DNA from: Gemmatimonadota bacterium
Lineage (GTDB): Bacteria > Gemmatimonadota > Gemmatimonadetes > Longimicrobiales > Gaopeijiaceae
NCBI GenBank assembly: GCA_028874905.1
Contig: JAPPGZ010000024.1
Location: 32,147 to 96,146 of the forward strand
Direction of reading: 5' to 3'
DNA length: 64,000 nt
Of this stretch, positions 1 through 8,444 are shown piece by piece; the stretch's first letter is position 1, and each line of letters opens with the position of its first letter. Position numbers and translations under genes: made by a program. A model generated the notes under the pieces. It saw nothing but the letters and a program-made list of their open reading frames with translations, had not been told where the DNA came from and searched no databases.

Positions 1-2
1 TC

Positions 3-119
3 CTTCGCCCCCACGGCATGGATGTCGATTCGCGCGGCAATCTGTACGTCGGCGAGGCGTCGACGGGTCGCCGGGTGCAGAAGTTCACCGTGGCCCCGGG
101 CCGCCAGGGAAGCTCCTAG
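3..119 (+). CDS. C-terminal end of an NHL-repeat/beta-propeller protein (partial)
   Basis: Only the last 38 codons lie in the window. They read through a segment with PHGMDVDSRGNLYVGE, the usual form of an NHL propeller blade, and end at TAG 117-119. NHL propeller proteins are mostly exported binding or lyase domains, but nothing more specific can be said from one blade. The stop overlaps the stop of the convergent DUF3224 gene by two bases. The 5' part is outside the window. Confidence 0.6.
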   Translation, partial: LRPHGMDVDSRGNLYVGEASTGRRVQKFTVAPGRQGSS

Positions 120-529
120 TCCAGCTCGTAGTCCAGGGCGAGAGTGTGGGTGCCGTCCTGCGTGACCGAGATCTCCATCTTGCCGGTCATGCCGGCCAGC
201 TCGCCGGTGCCTGAGCCGGGCACGACGTGTCCGGCAGTCCTGGGTGGCGTGCCGGCTGCCACCACTCCCCAGTGCTGCAGCACGAAACTGCCCTTTCGGC
301 CCTCCAGGCTTCCCTCGACCATTTCCGAGGCCACATACCCTGCGTTTTCGCTATTGCTGGCGGGATCGGCCCGACACATAAGCAGTCGCGCCCGCCCCAC
401 GCCTTCGAGTTCGCCGCGGTAACGCTTGAGCACCAGCGCCTCACCCAGGCTTGGGCCGTCGCCTTCCTCCCCGTACGGAGTCTCCTCCCAGCCCGTCACT
501 TCGAAGGCTGAAACGATGCGGCGGCCCAT
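116..529 (-). CDS. DUF3224 family protein
   Basis: A 137-residue protein of unknown function. It has the family hallmarks: an N-terminal FEVTGWEETPY segment, a central SFVLQHWG strand and a late VVPGSGTGELAGM motif, arranged as a small beta-barrel. The length is normal for DUF3224 and there is no signal peptide. Its ATG (527-529) overlaps the TGA of the upstream aminotransferase (529-531) in an ATGA junction, so the two are probably translationally coupled. The longer reading frame that runs through this region from further upstream is antisense-style noise over the aminotransferase and was not used. Confidence 0.8.
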   Translation of the reverse strand: MGRRIVSAFEVTGWEETPYGEEGDGPSLGEALVLKRYRGELEGVGRARLLMCRADPASNSENAGYVASEMVEGSLEGRKGSFVLQHWGVVAAGTPPRTAGHVVPGSGTGELAGMTGKMEISVTQDGTHTLALDYELD

Positions 530-1734
530 CAGATTGCTGCCGTCCGGGGCGCGGTCGCCGGGGCTGAGGGCGCGGTCGCCGCCGTCCGAGGTGCCGCCGC
601 CGCGCTCCCGAGTATCCGGTCCAGCGCCTCCGCCAGGGTGTCCACCGTACGATCGACCTGACCCAGCTTGTCCAGCCCGAAGAGCCCCAGGCGGAACGTG
701 CTGAATCCCTCGGGCTCGCCGCACTGCAGCGGCACGCCGGCCGCGATCTGCACGCCGACCCGCGCGAAACCGGTGCCTTGCCTGATTTCGGGGTCGTCGG
801 TGTAGCAGACAACGACCCCTGGCGCCTCGAATCCCGGCGCGGCCACGCTCCTGAAGCCTCGTCCGGCAAGGAGCGCCCGGACTCGATCGCCGAGCTGCCG
901 TTGGCGCGCCCTGGCCTTCTCGTGGCCGAATGTCTGCATTTCGACCATGGCGTCGTGAAGCATGCGGAGTGCGTCCGTGGGCATAGTGGCGTGATAGGTG
1001 TGTCCGCCTTCTTCGTAGCTCTGCATCACGTGGAGCCAGCGCAGCAGGTCGCACGAGAAGCTGGTGTTGTCCGCCGGGTCCATCCTGGCCAGCGCCTCCG
1101 GCCCCAGCATCACCAACCCTGCGCACGGCGAACCGCTCCACCCCTTCTGCGGCGCGCTGAGCAGGACGTCGACGCCGCACGCCTTCATGTCGACCCACAT
1201 CGCCCCCGACGCAATGCTGTCGAGCACGAAGAGTCCCCCCGCCGCGTGCGTCGCGTCCGCGACGCCACGCAGGTAGCCGTCCGGCAGCAGGATTCCGGCC
1301 GAGGTCTCCACATGGGGCGCGAAGACGACGTCCGGGCGCTCCGCCGCGATGGCCGCTGTGACCTCGGCGATGGGCGGCGGCGCGAATGGAGCGTGCGGAC
1401 CGTCGGCTACGGGGCGCGCGGAAAGCACCGTCTCGGCGGACGGGATCCCTCCGGCCTCGAAGATCTGGGTCCAACGGTAGCTGAACCAGCCGTTGCGAAT
1501 GACCAGGCAGCGCTTGCCGGTGCCGAACTGCCGCGCTACCGCCTCCATCGCGTAGGTCCCGCCGCCGGGCACCACGGCGACCGCTTCCGCACTGTATGTC
1601 GCCTTCAAGGTCCCCGAGACGTACTTCATGATGTCGCGGAACCGCTCCGACATGTGATTCAGTGACCGGTCGGTGAAGACGACCGAGTATTCCAGCAGTC
1701 CGTCGGGATCGATATGGGGATGCAGCCCGGGCAC
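529..1734 (-). CDS. Class V aminotransferase (alanine-glyoxylate/serine-pyruvate type)
   Basis: A 401-residue PLP enzyme of fold type I. The early VVPGGGTYAMEAVARQF segment forms the cofactor phosphate region, D172 lies in the FVLDSIASG strand, and K197 in SAPQKGWSG is the expected Schiff-base lysine. Relatives move amino groups from alanine or serine to glyoxylate or pyruvate; the substrate here is not readable. The start is GTG at 1734, preceded by GGAGG five bases upstream. The C-terminus ends in a low-complexity Ala/Pro/Thr tail. It is the first gene of a two-gene unit with DUF3224. Confidence 0.88.
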   Translation of the reverse strand: MPGLHPHIDPDGLLEYSVVFTDRSLNHMSERFRDIMKYVSGTLKATYSAEAVAVVPGGGTYAMEAVARQFGTGKRCLVIRNGWFSYRWTQIFEAGGIPSAETVLSARPVADGPHAPFAPPPIAEVTAAIAAERPDVVFAPHVETSAGILLPDGYLRGVADATHAAGGLFVLDSIASGAMWVDMKACGVDVLLSAPQKGWSGSPCAGLVMLGPEALARMDPADNTSFSCDLLRWLHVMQSYEEGGHTYHATMPTDALRMLHDAMVEMQTFGHEKARARQRQLGDRVRALLAGRGFRSVAAPGFEAPGVVVCYTDDPEIRQGTGFARVGVQIAAGVPLQCGEPEGFSTFRLGLFGLDKLGQVDRTVDTLAEALDRILGSAAAAPRTAATAPSAPATAPRTAAI

Positions 1735-1847
1735 TTCCGCCTCCTTGGATCGAGATGAGAAGTGATACGTTAGCCAGAGGGCCCCACGATGAGAATAGAG
1801 CGCGCATCGGCTTCGACTGCGGTGCGCCAGGCCATGCGAGGCAAGTG

Positions 1848-2621
1848 ATGATACAGCGAGTCAAACCGTTGGTTGCGGCAGCTGCGGTGCTGCCGCTCTT
1901 CCTCGGCGGCTGCGGGGACTCCGTCGCCGTGCTCGGCTACGAACTGCGGCGCACGCTTCCGCACGATCCCTCCGGATATACGCAGGGACTGCTGATCCAC
2001 GACGGCGTGTTCTTCGAGAGCACGGGCCAGTACGGGGAGTCCGACGTCCGGCGGGTCGACATCGCGACCGGCGAGGTGCTGCACAGCCACGGACTCTCGG
2101 ACGAGCATTTCGGCGAGGGAATCGCTCTGGTGGGCGACAAGCTGATCCAGCTCACCTGGAAGGCGGGTCTGGCCTTCGTCTACGATGCCGCGACGCTGGC
2201 CCGGGAGGGCACTTTCTCTTACGAGGGCGAGGGTTGGGGACTCTGTCACGACGGCGAATCGCTGTTCATGTCGGATGGATCGAATACCTTGCAGCGGCGG
2301 GATCCCGCAACCTTCGAACTGCTGGACCACATCGACGTCACGCGCTCCGGCTTCTCGGTACGCAACCTCAACGAGCTCGAATGCGTCGGCGACGACATCT
2401 ACGCGAACATCTACCTGAGAGACGAAATCGTTCGGATCGACAAGACGACGGGCGAGGTCACGGGCCAGCTCGATGCCTTCGGACTCTCGCTGGCGAGCGG
2501 CCGGCCGGCGGATGCGGGCGCGGTCTTCAATGGCATCGCCTACGACGAGGCCACCGGCACCTTCTACGTAACCGGCAAGCTGTGGCCGTCGATGTTCGAA
2601 ATCGTCATCACGGAAGAGTAG
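1848..2621 (+). CDS. Glutaminyl-peptide cyclotransferase, plant/bacterial type, lipoprotein
   Basis: Predicted to cyclise N-terminal glutamine of peptides to pyroglutamate outside the cytoplasm. The 257-residue protein starts at ATG 1848 with GAGG about seven bases upstream; the frame is open further 5' but a lipoprotein signal begins exactly here, with a lipobox LGGC. The five-bladed propeller shows the family motifs in order: ESTGQYGESDVR, FGEG, LTWK, EGWGLC, SDGS, LNELE, ANIY and FNGIAYD. Length fits the family. It is divergent from the class V aminotransferase and convergent with dapB. Confidence 0.9.
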   Translation: MIQRVKPLVAAAAVLPLFLGGCGDSVAVLGYELRRTLPHDPSGYTQGLLIHDGVFFESTGQYGESDVRRVDIATGEVLHSHGLSDEHFGEGIALVGDKLIQLTWKAGLAFVYDAATLAREGTFSYEGEGWGLCHDGESLFMSDGSNTLQRRDPATFELLDHIDVTRSGFSVRNLNELECVGDDIYANIYLRDEIVRIDKTTGEVTGQLDAFGLSLASGRPADAGAVFNGIAYDEATGTFYVTGKLWPSMFEIVITEE

Positions 2622-2651
2622 CTTCGCCTCCGGGAGCAGCTCCGTCCCCCT

Positions 2652-3455
2652 TTATCCGAACAGCAACCGGTCGAGCCCGCGAACCAGTCCCTGGACATCG
2701 CCGACCCGGCGCGCCGCCAGCAGCGTTCCCGCCACGTACGGCTCGGCGCTCTCGCCCGCGTCGTGGCGAATGGTGAGGTGCTCGCCGGGGAGGCCGAACA
2801 GGACTTCGACCGAGATGACGTAGCCAGGGAGCCGCACCGAATGCACCTGGGTTCCCTCGATGCCCGCGCCGCGGGTCCCCGGCACCCCCACGATCTCGTC
2901 CACGGGAACGTGGATGCGGTTGGGTGCGACGGTGTCCAGGTACTCCGCCAGCTCCATCGCCGTGCCGCTCGGGGCGTCCGGCTTGCCGGCGTGGGCGTAG
3001 TCGACGATCTCCCGGTGCGGCAGGTGGCGCGACGCGATCCCGGCCAGGTGCTTGAGACACGCGGCCGTCAGCGAAAAATTGCCCGCCGCGATCACCCCCG
3101 CACCGTGCGCGACCGCCGCTGCCTCGATGTCCCCGTAGTCGGATGCTCCCAGCCCCGAGGTGCCGACCACCACCCGGGTGCCCGCCGCCAGGGCGGTCAG
3201 TGCGTTTTTTTTCACCGCCAACGGATGCGTATAGTCGATCCAGACGTCGGGTGCGCAGGACAGCGCGCGCAGCGGGTCGGCCGTGATCTCCACCCCCGTG
3301 TGCTTCTCCCAGCCGAGCGCCTCGCCGACATCCGTGCCCGCTGCCCGGCGCGCGACCGCCGCCACCAGTTCGAACTCCTGCGAATCCTGCACGGCCGCGG
3401 CCACCTCGCGCCCCGTCCATCCGGTGACACCCGCCACGCATAACCGCAGGCTCAC
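2652..3455 (-). CDS. dapB: Dihydrodipicolinate reductase-like protein (DapB family)
   Basis: DapB reduces dihydrodipicolinate with NAD(P)H in lysine and diaminopimelate synthesis. This 267-residue protein has the nucleotide-binding loop GVTGWTGRE near the N-terminus and the substrate motif GKPDAPSGTA at 157-166 with the conserved Lys158. The usual His-His pair before the lysine reads Ala-His (H155), so one conserved catalytic-site histidine is missing. It starts at GTG 3455, overlapping the stop of the upstream aminotransferase (GTGA). Other lysine pathway genes are absent nearby, so a variant substrate is possible. Confidence 0.78.
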   Translation of the reverse strand: MSLRLCVAGVTGWTGREVAAAVQDSQEFELVAAVARRAAGTDVGEALGWEKHTGVEITADPLRALSCAPDVWIDYTHPLAVKKNALTALAAGTRVVVGTSGLGASDYGDIEAAAVAHGAGVIAAGNFSLTAACLKHLAGIASRHLPHREIVDYAHAGKPDAPSGTAMELAEYLDTVAPNRIHVPVDEIVGVPGTRGAGIEGTQVHSVRLPGYVISVEVLFGLPGEHLTIRHDAGESAEPYVAGTLLAARRVGDVQGLVRGLDRLLFG

Positions 3456-4759
3456 CCGAATAGCCCCTTGAAGTCCTCGCTGTCCGCAAACTCTGCGAAA
3501 CCGCCGTCGTCCTCGGCTGCTTCACCGATCCTCTCCACCCCTCGACGGATGTCCTCCATGCTGTTGGCGATCGACAGCCGCAGGAAGTCCTGTCCCTCCG
3601 CACCGATTCGGCCGAACGACGCCCGGTCCATCGACGCCACTCCGTAGCGGTACAAGAGGAACATCTGGAGGATGGCCGCCGGCGTCGCCCGCCCGCGCGC
3701 CTCGGCCGGCAACCGCGCCCACGCGTCGTACACCCCGAGCCGCTCACACATCCCCGACACGTCGGGGAAGACGTAGAACGCCCCCTTCGGCAGCCGGCAC
3801 CTCACGCCCGGAACGCCGTTCAGCGCCGGCACGACCCAGTCCCGCCGCCGCTCGAACTCCCGCACCATCTGCTCGACCTGCACCGCCGACTCCGGGTCCT
3901 CGTACGCGGCCGCGCCCGCCTCCTGGAGGAACGGGGGCACGCACGACATGATGTTGATATTGAGCTGCTTGAAGATCCCGGCCTCCTCCTCGGTGGGCAG
4001 GATCGCCCATCCCAGGCGCCACCCGGTCATCGCGAAGCCCTTGGAATGGCCGCTCGCCAGGACGGTTCGCTCGGGCATGCCCTCGTGAGACATGATGCTT
4101 TCGTGTTCGAGCCCGTCGAAGAGAATGTGCTCGTAGATCTCGTCGGCGTAGATGCGCACGTCGGGACGGCAGCGCTCCCGGACCAGCGCGGCGATCCCCG
4201 CCAGATCCTCCCGCGACAGCACGCCCCCTGTCGGATTGGAGGGCGAGCACAGGATGATCACCTTCGTCCGCCTGGTAATCAGCTCAGCGAGATCGTCGGC
4301 GGTGAACGCGAAGTCGCGCTCGTCAGAGAGCAGCAGCGGCACCGGTACCGCGCGCGCGAAGCGCACCCATGATTCGTAGATCGGGAAACCGGGCGAGGGG
4401 TAGATGACCTCGTCGCCCTCGTCGACGTAGGTCTGCAGCGTGTAGCCGATCGGGGGCTTGGCTCCCGGCGTGACGACCACGCGGCCCGGGGTCACCTCCA
4501 CGCCGCGTGTGCGCGACACATGAGCCGCGACGGCCTCGCGAAAGGGCAAGATGCCGGCGGGATCGCAGTATCCGGAATTCCCCGCGTCCAGCGCCTCGCT
4601 GGCGACGCGATTGAGGTGCGGGGCACTGCGAAAATCGGGCGCGCCCAGGTTGAAGCGGATCACGTCCATTCCCCGGTCGACGCATCGCTGGATGTCGTCG
4701 CCGAGCTTGAAGGCGTTCTCCGTACCCAGGTGGCTCATGCGCTGGGCGATCAGTGACAA
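3452..4759 (-). CDS. Class I/II PLP aminotransferase (aspartate aminotransferase family)
   Basis: A 435-residue fold-type I aminotransferase. Visible landmarks are SNPTGG (N175-G179), the Asp of YADE (about 206), the Schiff-base lysine K240 in SGHSKGF and the substrate arginine region TGWRLGW. The preferred start is TTG 4759, with GGAG seven to ten bases upstream; an ATG at 4738 (MSHLGTENAF) is the alternative. It leads a two-gene unit with the dapB-like gene, whose GTG overlaps its TGA. Amino-acid synthesis around aspartate or lysine is a reasonable guess, but the substrate is not determined. Confidence 0.88.
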   Translation of the reverse strand: MSLIAQRMSHLGTENAFKLGDDIQRCVDRGMDVIRFNLGAPDFRSAPHLNRVASEALDAGNSGYCDPAGILPFREAVAAHVSRTRGVEVTPGRVVVTPGAKPPIGYTLQTYVDEGDEVIYPSPGFPIYESWVRFARAVPVPLLLSDERDFAFTADDLAELITRRTKVIILCSPSNPTGGVLSREDLAGIAALVRERCRPDVRIYADEIYEHILFDGLEHESIMSHEGMPERTVLASGHSKGFAMTGWRLGWAILPTEEEAGIFKQLNINIMSCVPPFLQEAGAAAYEDPESAVQVEQMVREFERRRDWVVPALNGVPGVRCRLPKGAFYVFPDVSGMCERLGVYDAWARLPAEARGRATPAAILQMFLLYRYGVASMDRASFGRIGAEGQDFLRLSIANSMEDIRRGVERIGEAAEDDGGFAEFADSEDFKGLFG

Positions 4760-4892
4760 GGTGCGCTCCTGTCTGGGTTTTTGGGAAGGGAGCTCGCGTG
4801 CGTGCTCCGCGGACGGGACTGGCAACGGAAGCTGCCTACCCGGTATGATGAGAGCAACCCGCCCGTTCGGCCCAGTCCCAGGAGGCAGCCTC

Positions 4893-6200
4893 GTGAAGCG
4901 TCGAACCAGCCGCCGCTCCTTCCTCGCCGACGTGGCCGCCGGAGCCGTCGTCCTCCCCGCAGCCATCTCGCGCACAGCCGATCCTCCCGCAGATCCGGGT
5001 GTGCCCTCCGGAGGTCCGGCCCGGCCTCCCACGGGTTCCGCCTCACCAGCCGACGAGTCCTACTGGGGGCAGGTCCGCGCGCAGTTCTCATTCACCGAGG
5101 AACGCGTCCCTATGAACGCGGCCAACCTGTGCCCGTCGCCCCGCTCCGTGGCCGCGCGCGTGGAGGACCTGACCCGCGACATCGACCGCGACTGCTCGTC
5201 CAACAACCGCGCCAAGTTCCGCACCCTGACGGAGACGTCCCGGTCGGCCGTCGCGGCCCAGCTCGGCGTCAGCCCCGACGAGATCGCGCTCGTCCGCAAC
5301 ACCAGCGAAGCCAACAACACGGTCAACAACGGCGTGCCGCTGAGCGCGGGCGACGAGGTGGTTGTCTGGGACCAGAACCACCCGACCAACAACGTCGCGT
5401 GGGACGTGCGGGCGGCGAGGTTCGGGATCGCGGTGAAGAGGGTCGCCGTGCCACGTCACCCTGCCTCGGCCCAGGAGCTCATCGACCCCTTCGTCTCGGC
5501 CCTGACCGCCCGGACGCGGGTGCTGGCGCTCACGCACGTATCGAACGTCAGCGGTGTGCGGCTTCCCGTCCGCGACCTCGTCGAGGCGGCACACGCCCGC
5601 GGCATCCACGTCCATCTGGATGGCGCACAGAGCTGGGGCGCGCTCGACGTCGACCTGCGCCAACTCGGATGCGACTCCTATTCCGCCTCCTCCCACAAGT
5701 GGTTCATGGGCCCGAAGGAGGCGGGTGTGCTCTACGTGAAGGAGCCCCGCATCCCCGAGATCTGGCCCAACATCGTGGCGCCGGGGTGGGGCAACGACGC
5801 CGACCCGGACGTGAAGGGCGCACGCAAGTTCGAGTCGATGGGCCAGCGCGACGATGCGTGCCTGGCCGCGGTCGGCACGACGGCGGAGTTCCATGCCGCG
5901 ATCGGCGGACGCGAGACGGAAGCGCGGATCAGCGAACTCGCGACGACCCTGAAGCAGGGGCTCGCCGAGCTCGGGATGACCCTGGTTACGCCGATGGAAC
6001 CGGAGCTCTCCGGCGGCGTCTGCATCATCGAGGTGCCGGGCGATCGCGGTGCGGCGCTCCGTCGCCTGTACGAGGAGCACGGAATCGCGGGGGCGGGCAC
6101 GGGCGGGCTCCGGCTGTGTCCACACGTTTACAACACGCGCGAGCATGTGGCCCGAGCGGTGGCGGGCGTCAAGGCGCTGCGCGACGTTGTTCTGGGGTAG
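4893..6200 (+). CDS. Tat-exported class V aminotransferase / isopenicillin-N-epimerase-like PLP protein
   Basis: A 435-residue PLP-fold protein with a twin-arginine signal: RRTSRRSFL at residues 3-11 followed by a short hydrophobic stretch and an Ala-rich cleavage region. GTG 4893 follows GGAGG at seven bases. The catalytic core has NTSEANN, the cofactor Asp in HLDGAQ (D243) and the lysine K269 in SSHKWFMGPKEAG. The family includes cysteine desulfurases and isopenicillin N epimerase. Export by Tat means it folds with PLP before crossing the membrane; its extracytoplasmic substrate is unknown. It is divergent from the neighbouring aminotransferase, with a 133-bp shared promoter region. Confidence 0.85.
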   Translation: MKRRTSRRSFLADVAAGAVVLPAAISRTADPPADPGVPSGGPARPPTGSASPADESYWGQVRAQFSFTEERVPMNAANLCPSPRSVAARVEDLTRDIDRDCSSNNRAKFRTLTETSRSAVAAQLGVSPDEIALVRNTSEANNTVNNGVPLSAGDEVVVWDQNHPTNNVAWDVRAARFGIAVKRVAVPRHPASAQELIDPFVSALTARTRVLALTHVSNVSGVRLPVRDLVEAAHARGIHVHLDGAQSWGALDVDLRQLGCDSYSASSHKWFMGPKEAGVLYVKEPRIPEIWPNIVAPGWGNDADPDVKGARKFESMGQRDDACLAAVGTTAEFHAAIGGRETEARISELATTLKQGLAELGMTLVTPMEPELSGGVCIIEVPGDRGAALRRLYEEHGIAGAGTGGLRLCPHVYNTREHVARAVAGVKALRDVVLG

Positions 6201-6290
6201 AGGGGAACTCAATTCCGGGCGTAGGATCCACTTGTACTGCCCACGCCGTGAGGCCGCGAGACGATACCAATCACTGGCGAGCCGCGAAGA

Positions 6291-6404
6291 CGTTTCCTGT
6301 GAAACGCTCCCGCCCCTTTCCCCGACCAGACCCGGCGAATCTCACCACTACTAAATATTCTGGTTTAGTATTCTTTCGACCATTCTAAACATAAATATTT
6401 AGTA
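6291..6404. repeat. Composite palindromic intergenic element, copy A
   Basis: This lies in the 283-bp space between two convergent genes and is strikingly AT-rich for the region. It contains the 16-bp inverted repeat CGTTTC-N4-GAAACG (6291-6306), then a pair TACTAAA (6349-6355) and TTTAGTA (6364-6370), and a second half-site inside AATATTTAGTA (6394-6404). TACTAAATATT at 6349-6359 and AATATTTAGTA form perfect 11-bp outer arms with CTAAAC/GTTTAG nested inside. The same two motif types occur in the same order at 21514-21593. A position between convergent 3' ends argues against an operator. Confidence 0.6.
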
Positions 6405-6483
6405 TCCCGCCAGCCGCATACTGGCCGGCTGCGGTCGGCTACCGCTTCAAAGCCCCGCTGCTTCGCGGCCCCACCACCTCCAC

Positions 6484-7002
6484 CTACCGCCGTACCGCAG
6501 TCCCCATCACCTCGAACCGGGCCCCGAAGAGAAGCCGCCCCGATCCCAGGAACGCGCGGGCCGGAAACTCGCCGGTGAAGTAGGTGCGGTAGACGCTATT
6601 GAAGGCGTCGTAGTCCGCGACGTCCGAGGCGAACACTTGGACTACCACCAGATCGTCCATCGTCAGACCCTCGCCCTCCAGGACGCCCTTGATGCCATCG
6701 AGGACATTGGTGGCCTCCTGTTCCGCAGTCTCCGGAACCTGGCCCGCCTCGAGCCCGAGCATGCCGGACACGTAGAAGGTGTTGTCGACCCACACGGCGC
6801 CGCTGAACGGCAGCACGCCGTCTCCGTCGGCCGTCGAGCGCGCGTTGACGAACTCGACTGTGGGGACGGCGTCCTGCATCGGCATCTCGCCGGCCGTGCC
6901 GGCGTCTGCGCAGCCCATGGCCAGAACGGGGGGCGCGGCTGCCAGGGCCGCAAACGGGAATCTGCGCAGCATTGTCGAGGTCAGCGGGATTGTCGAGTTC
7001 AT
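6484..7002 (-). CDS. RidA (YjgF) family lipoprotein
   Basis: A 172-residue protein with a lipoprotein signal (lipobox LAMGC) followed by one RidA domain. RidA proteins deaminate reactive enamine/imine intermediates released by PLP enzymes, normally in the cytosol. The domain shows FSGAVWVDNTFYVSG, the LxxVVxVQVFASD strand and the catalytic-type arginine in PARAFLGSG. Export is unusual for the family. An ATG at 6972 is an alternative start that shortens the N-terminus by ten residues. It sits opposite the exported PLP aminotransferase, which is suggestive given RidA chemistry. Confidence 0.85.
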   Translation of the reverse strand: MNSTIPLTSTMLRRFPFAALAAAPPVLAMGCADAGTAGEMPMQDAVPTVEFVNARSTADGDGVLPFSGAVWVDNTFYVSGMLGLEAGQVPETAEQEATNVLDGIKGVLEGEGLTMDDLVVVQVFASDVADYDAFNSVYRTYFTGEFPARAFLGSGRLLFGARFEVMGTAVRR

Positions 7003-7154
7003 TGGGCTTGCCTTTCGCGTATGGAAGGGTGCCAGGCCACGGAGAGGACGGACAACGGAAAGCGCTTTACGTTGTGTCCAGAGTCATGGCGAGATTAAGG
7101 CTGGCGTGTCCGGCACGGCAAGACCCGGGGCAGAGGGTCGGAAGGACGGGAACC

Positions 7155-8402
7155 ATGAGACGCATCGTCCACGGAATCGCAGCCCTGGCGCTTGTCGGTT
7201 GTGACGGCGACCGGCCACCCGCGGCGCCGGCCGCGGAGGTCACCGACTCGGCCGGAGTCTCCATCGTGACCAGCCTGCCCACCGGCGCCGTATACGCGGA
7301 ACTCGGGGCAGAGCCGTCACCGTCGATCGGCGCCCTGGAGGGGCCGGAGGAAATCCTCTTCGACGGTATCGTCAGCGTTGTCCGGGATGACGATGGCAAC
7401 CTCATCGTGGCCGACAACGGCGCCGGCGAGATCCGGGTCTTCGACGCCGAGGGCGGCCATCTGCGCTCCTTCGGATCTCGTGGTGACGGTCCGGGCGAAT
7501 TCCAGGCGCTGGTCGGTGCGTGGCTGTTCGCGGACGGGAGCATCGTTGCGGCGGACCGGCGCCTGCAGCGCATTTCGCGATTCGATCCCCGGGGGACGCT
7601 GCTTGGCACCGGGGCCCTTGCGGGGGTGGAGGGCATGGGCATGATCACACCGGTCGGACCTGCAGGTCCTGCGATCTTCCTGAGCCGGGTGCGGTCTCTC
7701 ACGATGCGCGGCATCAGCGAATCACCGCTGGAGAGTCTGGAGGAGGCCTTCGGAGGAGACGAGGCCCCACCGGAGTACTTCGTGAGGTACCGTCTGGACG
7801 GCGCGCCGATCGACACCGTGGCCCGCCATCCGGGCGTGAAGATGTCGCTGTCGGCGTCCGGCAGCGGCAACAGGATGTCCTTGGACCTCTTGAGGGTACC
7901 GTTCTCTCCGGAGCCGACGGCGCACGGATCCCACCGTGGCGTCGTCGTAACCGCAGGCACCCGATACGAAGTCGGCGTGTTCGATGACACCGGCGCGCTG
8001 ATCCGGATCGTCCGGCTTGCCGAACCCCCGGCCCCACGCACCGACGAGCACCTTGAGGCGTATGTCCGCAATTCCGGCAACCCGTTCGCGCAGGATGAAG
8101 CTTCCATTCGGACCATGGTCGCGAACTACCGGGAAATGCCGCTGCCGGAGACGCTCCCCGCCTACACGGATCTGCGCACCTCCGATTCGGGAGGGCTCTG
8201 GGCTCGCCGCTACCACCTGCGCGGCGCCCCAGCCTTCCGCTGGGACGTCTTCGGTGCCGATGGCCGCTACCTGGGCCGCGTTGACGTGCCCTCGTCCTTC
8301 GCCGTCGAGGAGGTTGGCCGAGGCCAGGTCGTTGGCGTGGGCACCGACGAGTTCGGGGTGGAGCGCGTGCAGGTCCGCGAGCTTATCTTGAGTGGCCGGT
8401 AG
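7155..8402 (+). CDS. 6-bladed beta-propeller lipoprotein
   Basis: A 415-residue secreted protein. ATG 7155 begins a signal with lipobox LVGC; the open frame upstream lacks these features. The body has repeated propeller blades such as DDDGNLIVADNGAGEIRVFD, GSRGDGPGEFQ and SRFDPRGTLLG, typical of the 6-bladed propeller family abundant in these genomes. It has no catalytic motif and is likely a cell-surface binding or scaffold protein. It is followed 42 bp later by the ArsC-family selenoprotein gene in the same direction. Confidence 0.82.
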   Translation: MRRIVHGIAALALVGCDGDRPPAAPAAEVTDSAGVSIVTSLPTGAVYAELGAEPSPSIGALEGPEEILFDGIVSVVRDDDGNLIVADNGAGEIRVFDAEGGHLRSFGSRGDGPGEFQALVGAWLFADGSIVAADRRLQRISRFDPRGTLLGTGALAGVEGMGMITPVGPAGPAIFLSRVRSLTMRGISESPLESLEEAFGGDEAPPEYFVRYRLDGAPIDTVARHPGVKMSLSASGSGNRMSLDLLRVPFSPEPTAHGSHRGVVVTAGTRYEVGVFDDTGALIRIVRLAEPPAPRTDEHLEAYVRNSGNPFAQDEASIRTMVANYREMPLPETLPAYTDLRTSDSGGLWARRYHLRGAPAFRWDVFGADGRYLGRVDVPSSFAVEEVGRGQVVGVGTDEFGVERVQVRELILSGR

Positions 8403-8444
8403 GAGGCACCGGCCCAAGGACCGAGAACCGGGAGGAACCCACGA

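Noticed and set aside
116..1864. A 582-codon minus-strand frame spanning DUF3224 and the aminotransferase
   Set aside because: Only its last 137 codons (DUF3224) are real; the rest is a shifted frame over the conserved aminotransferase.
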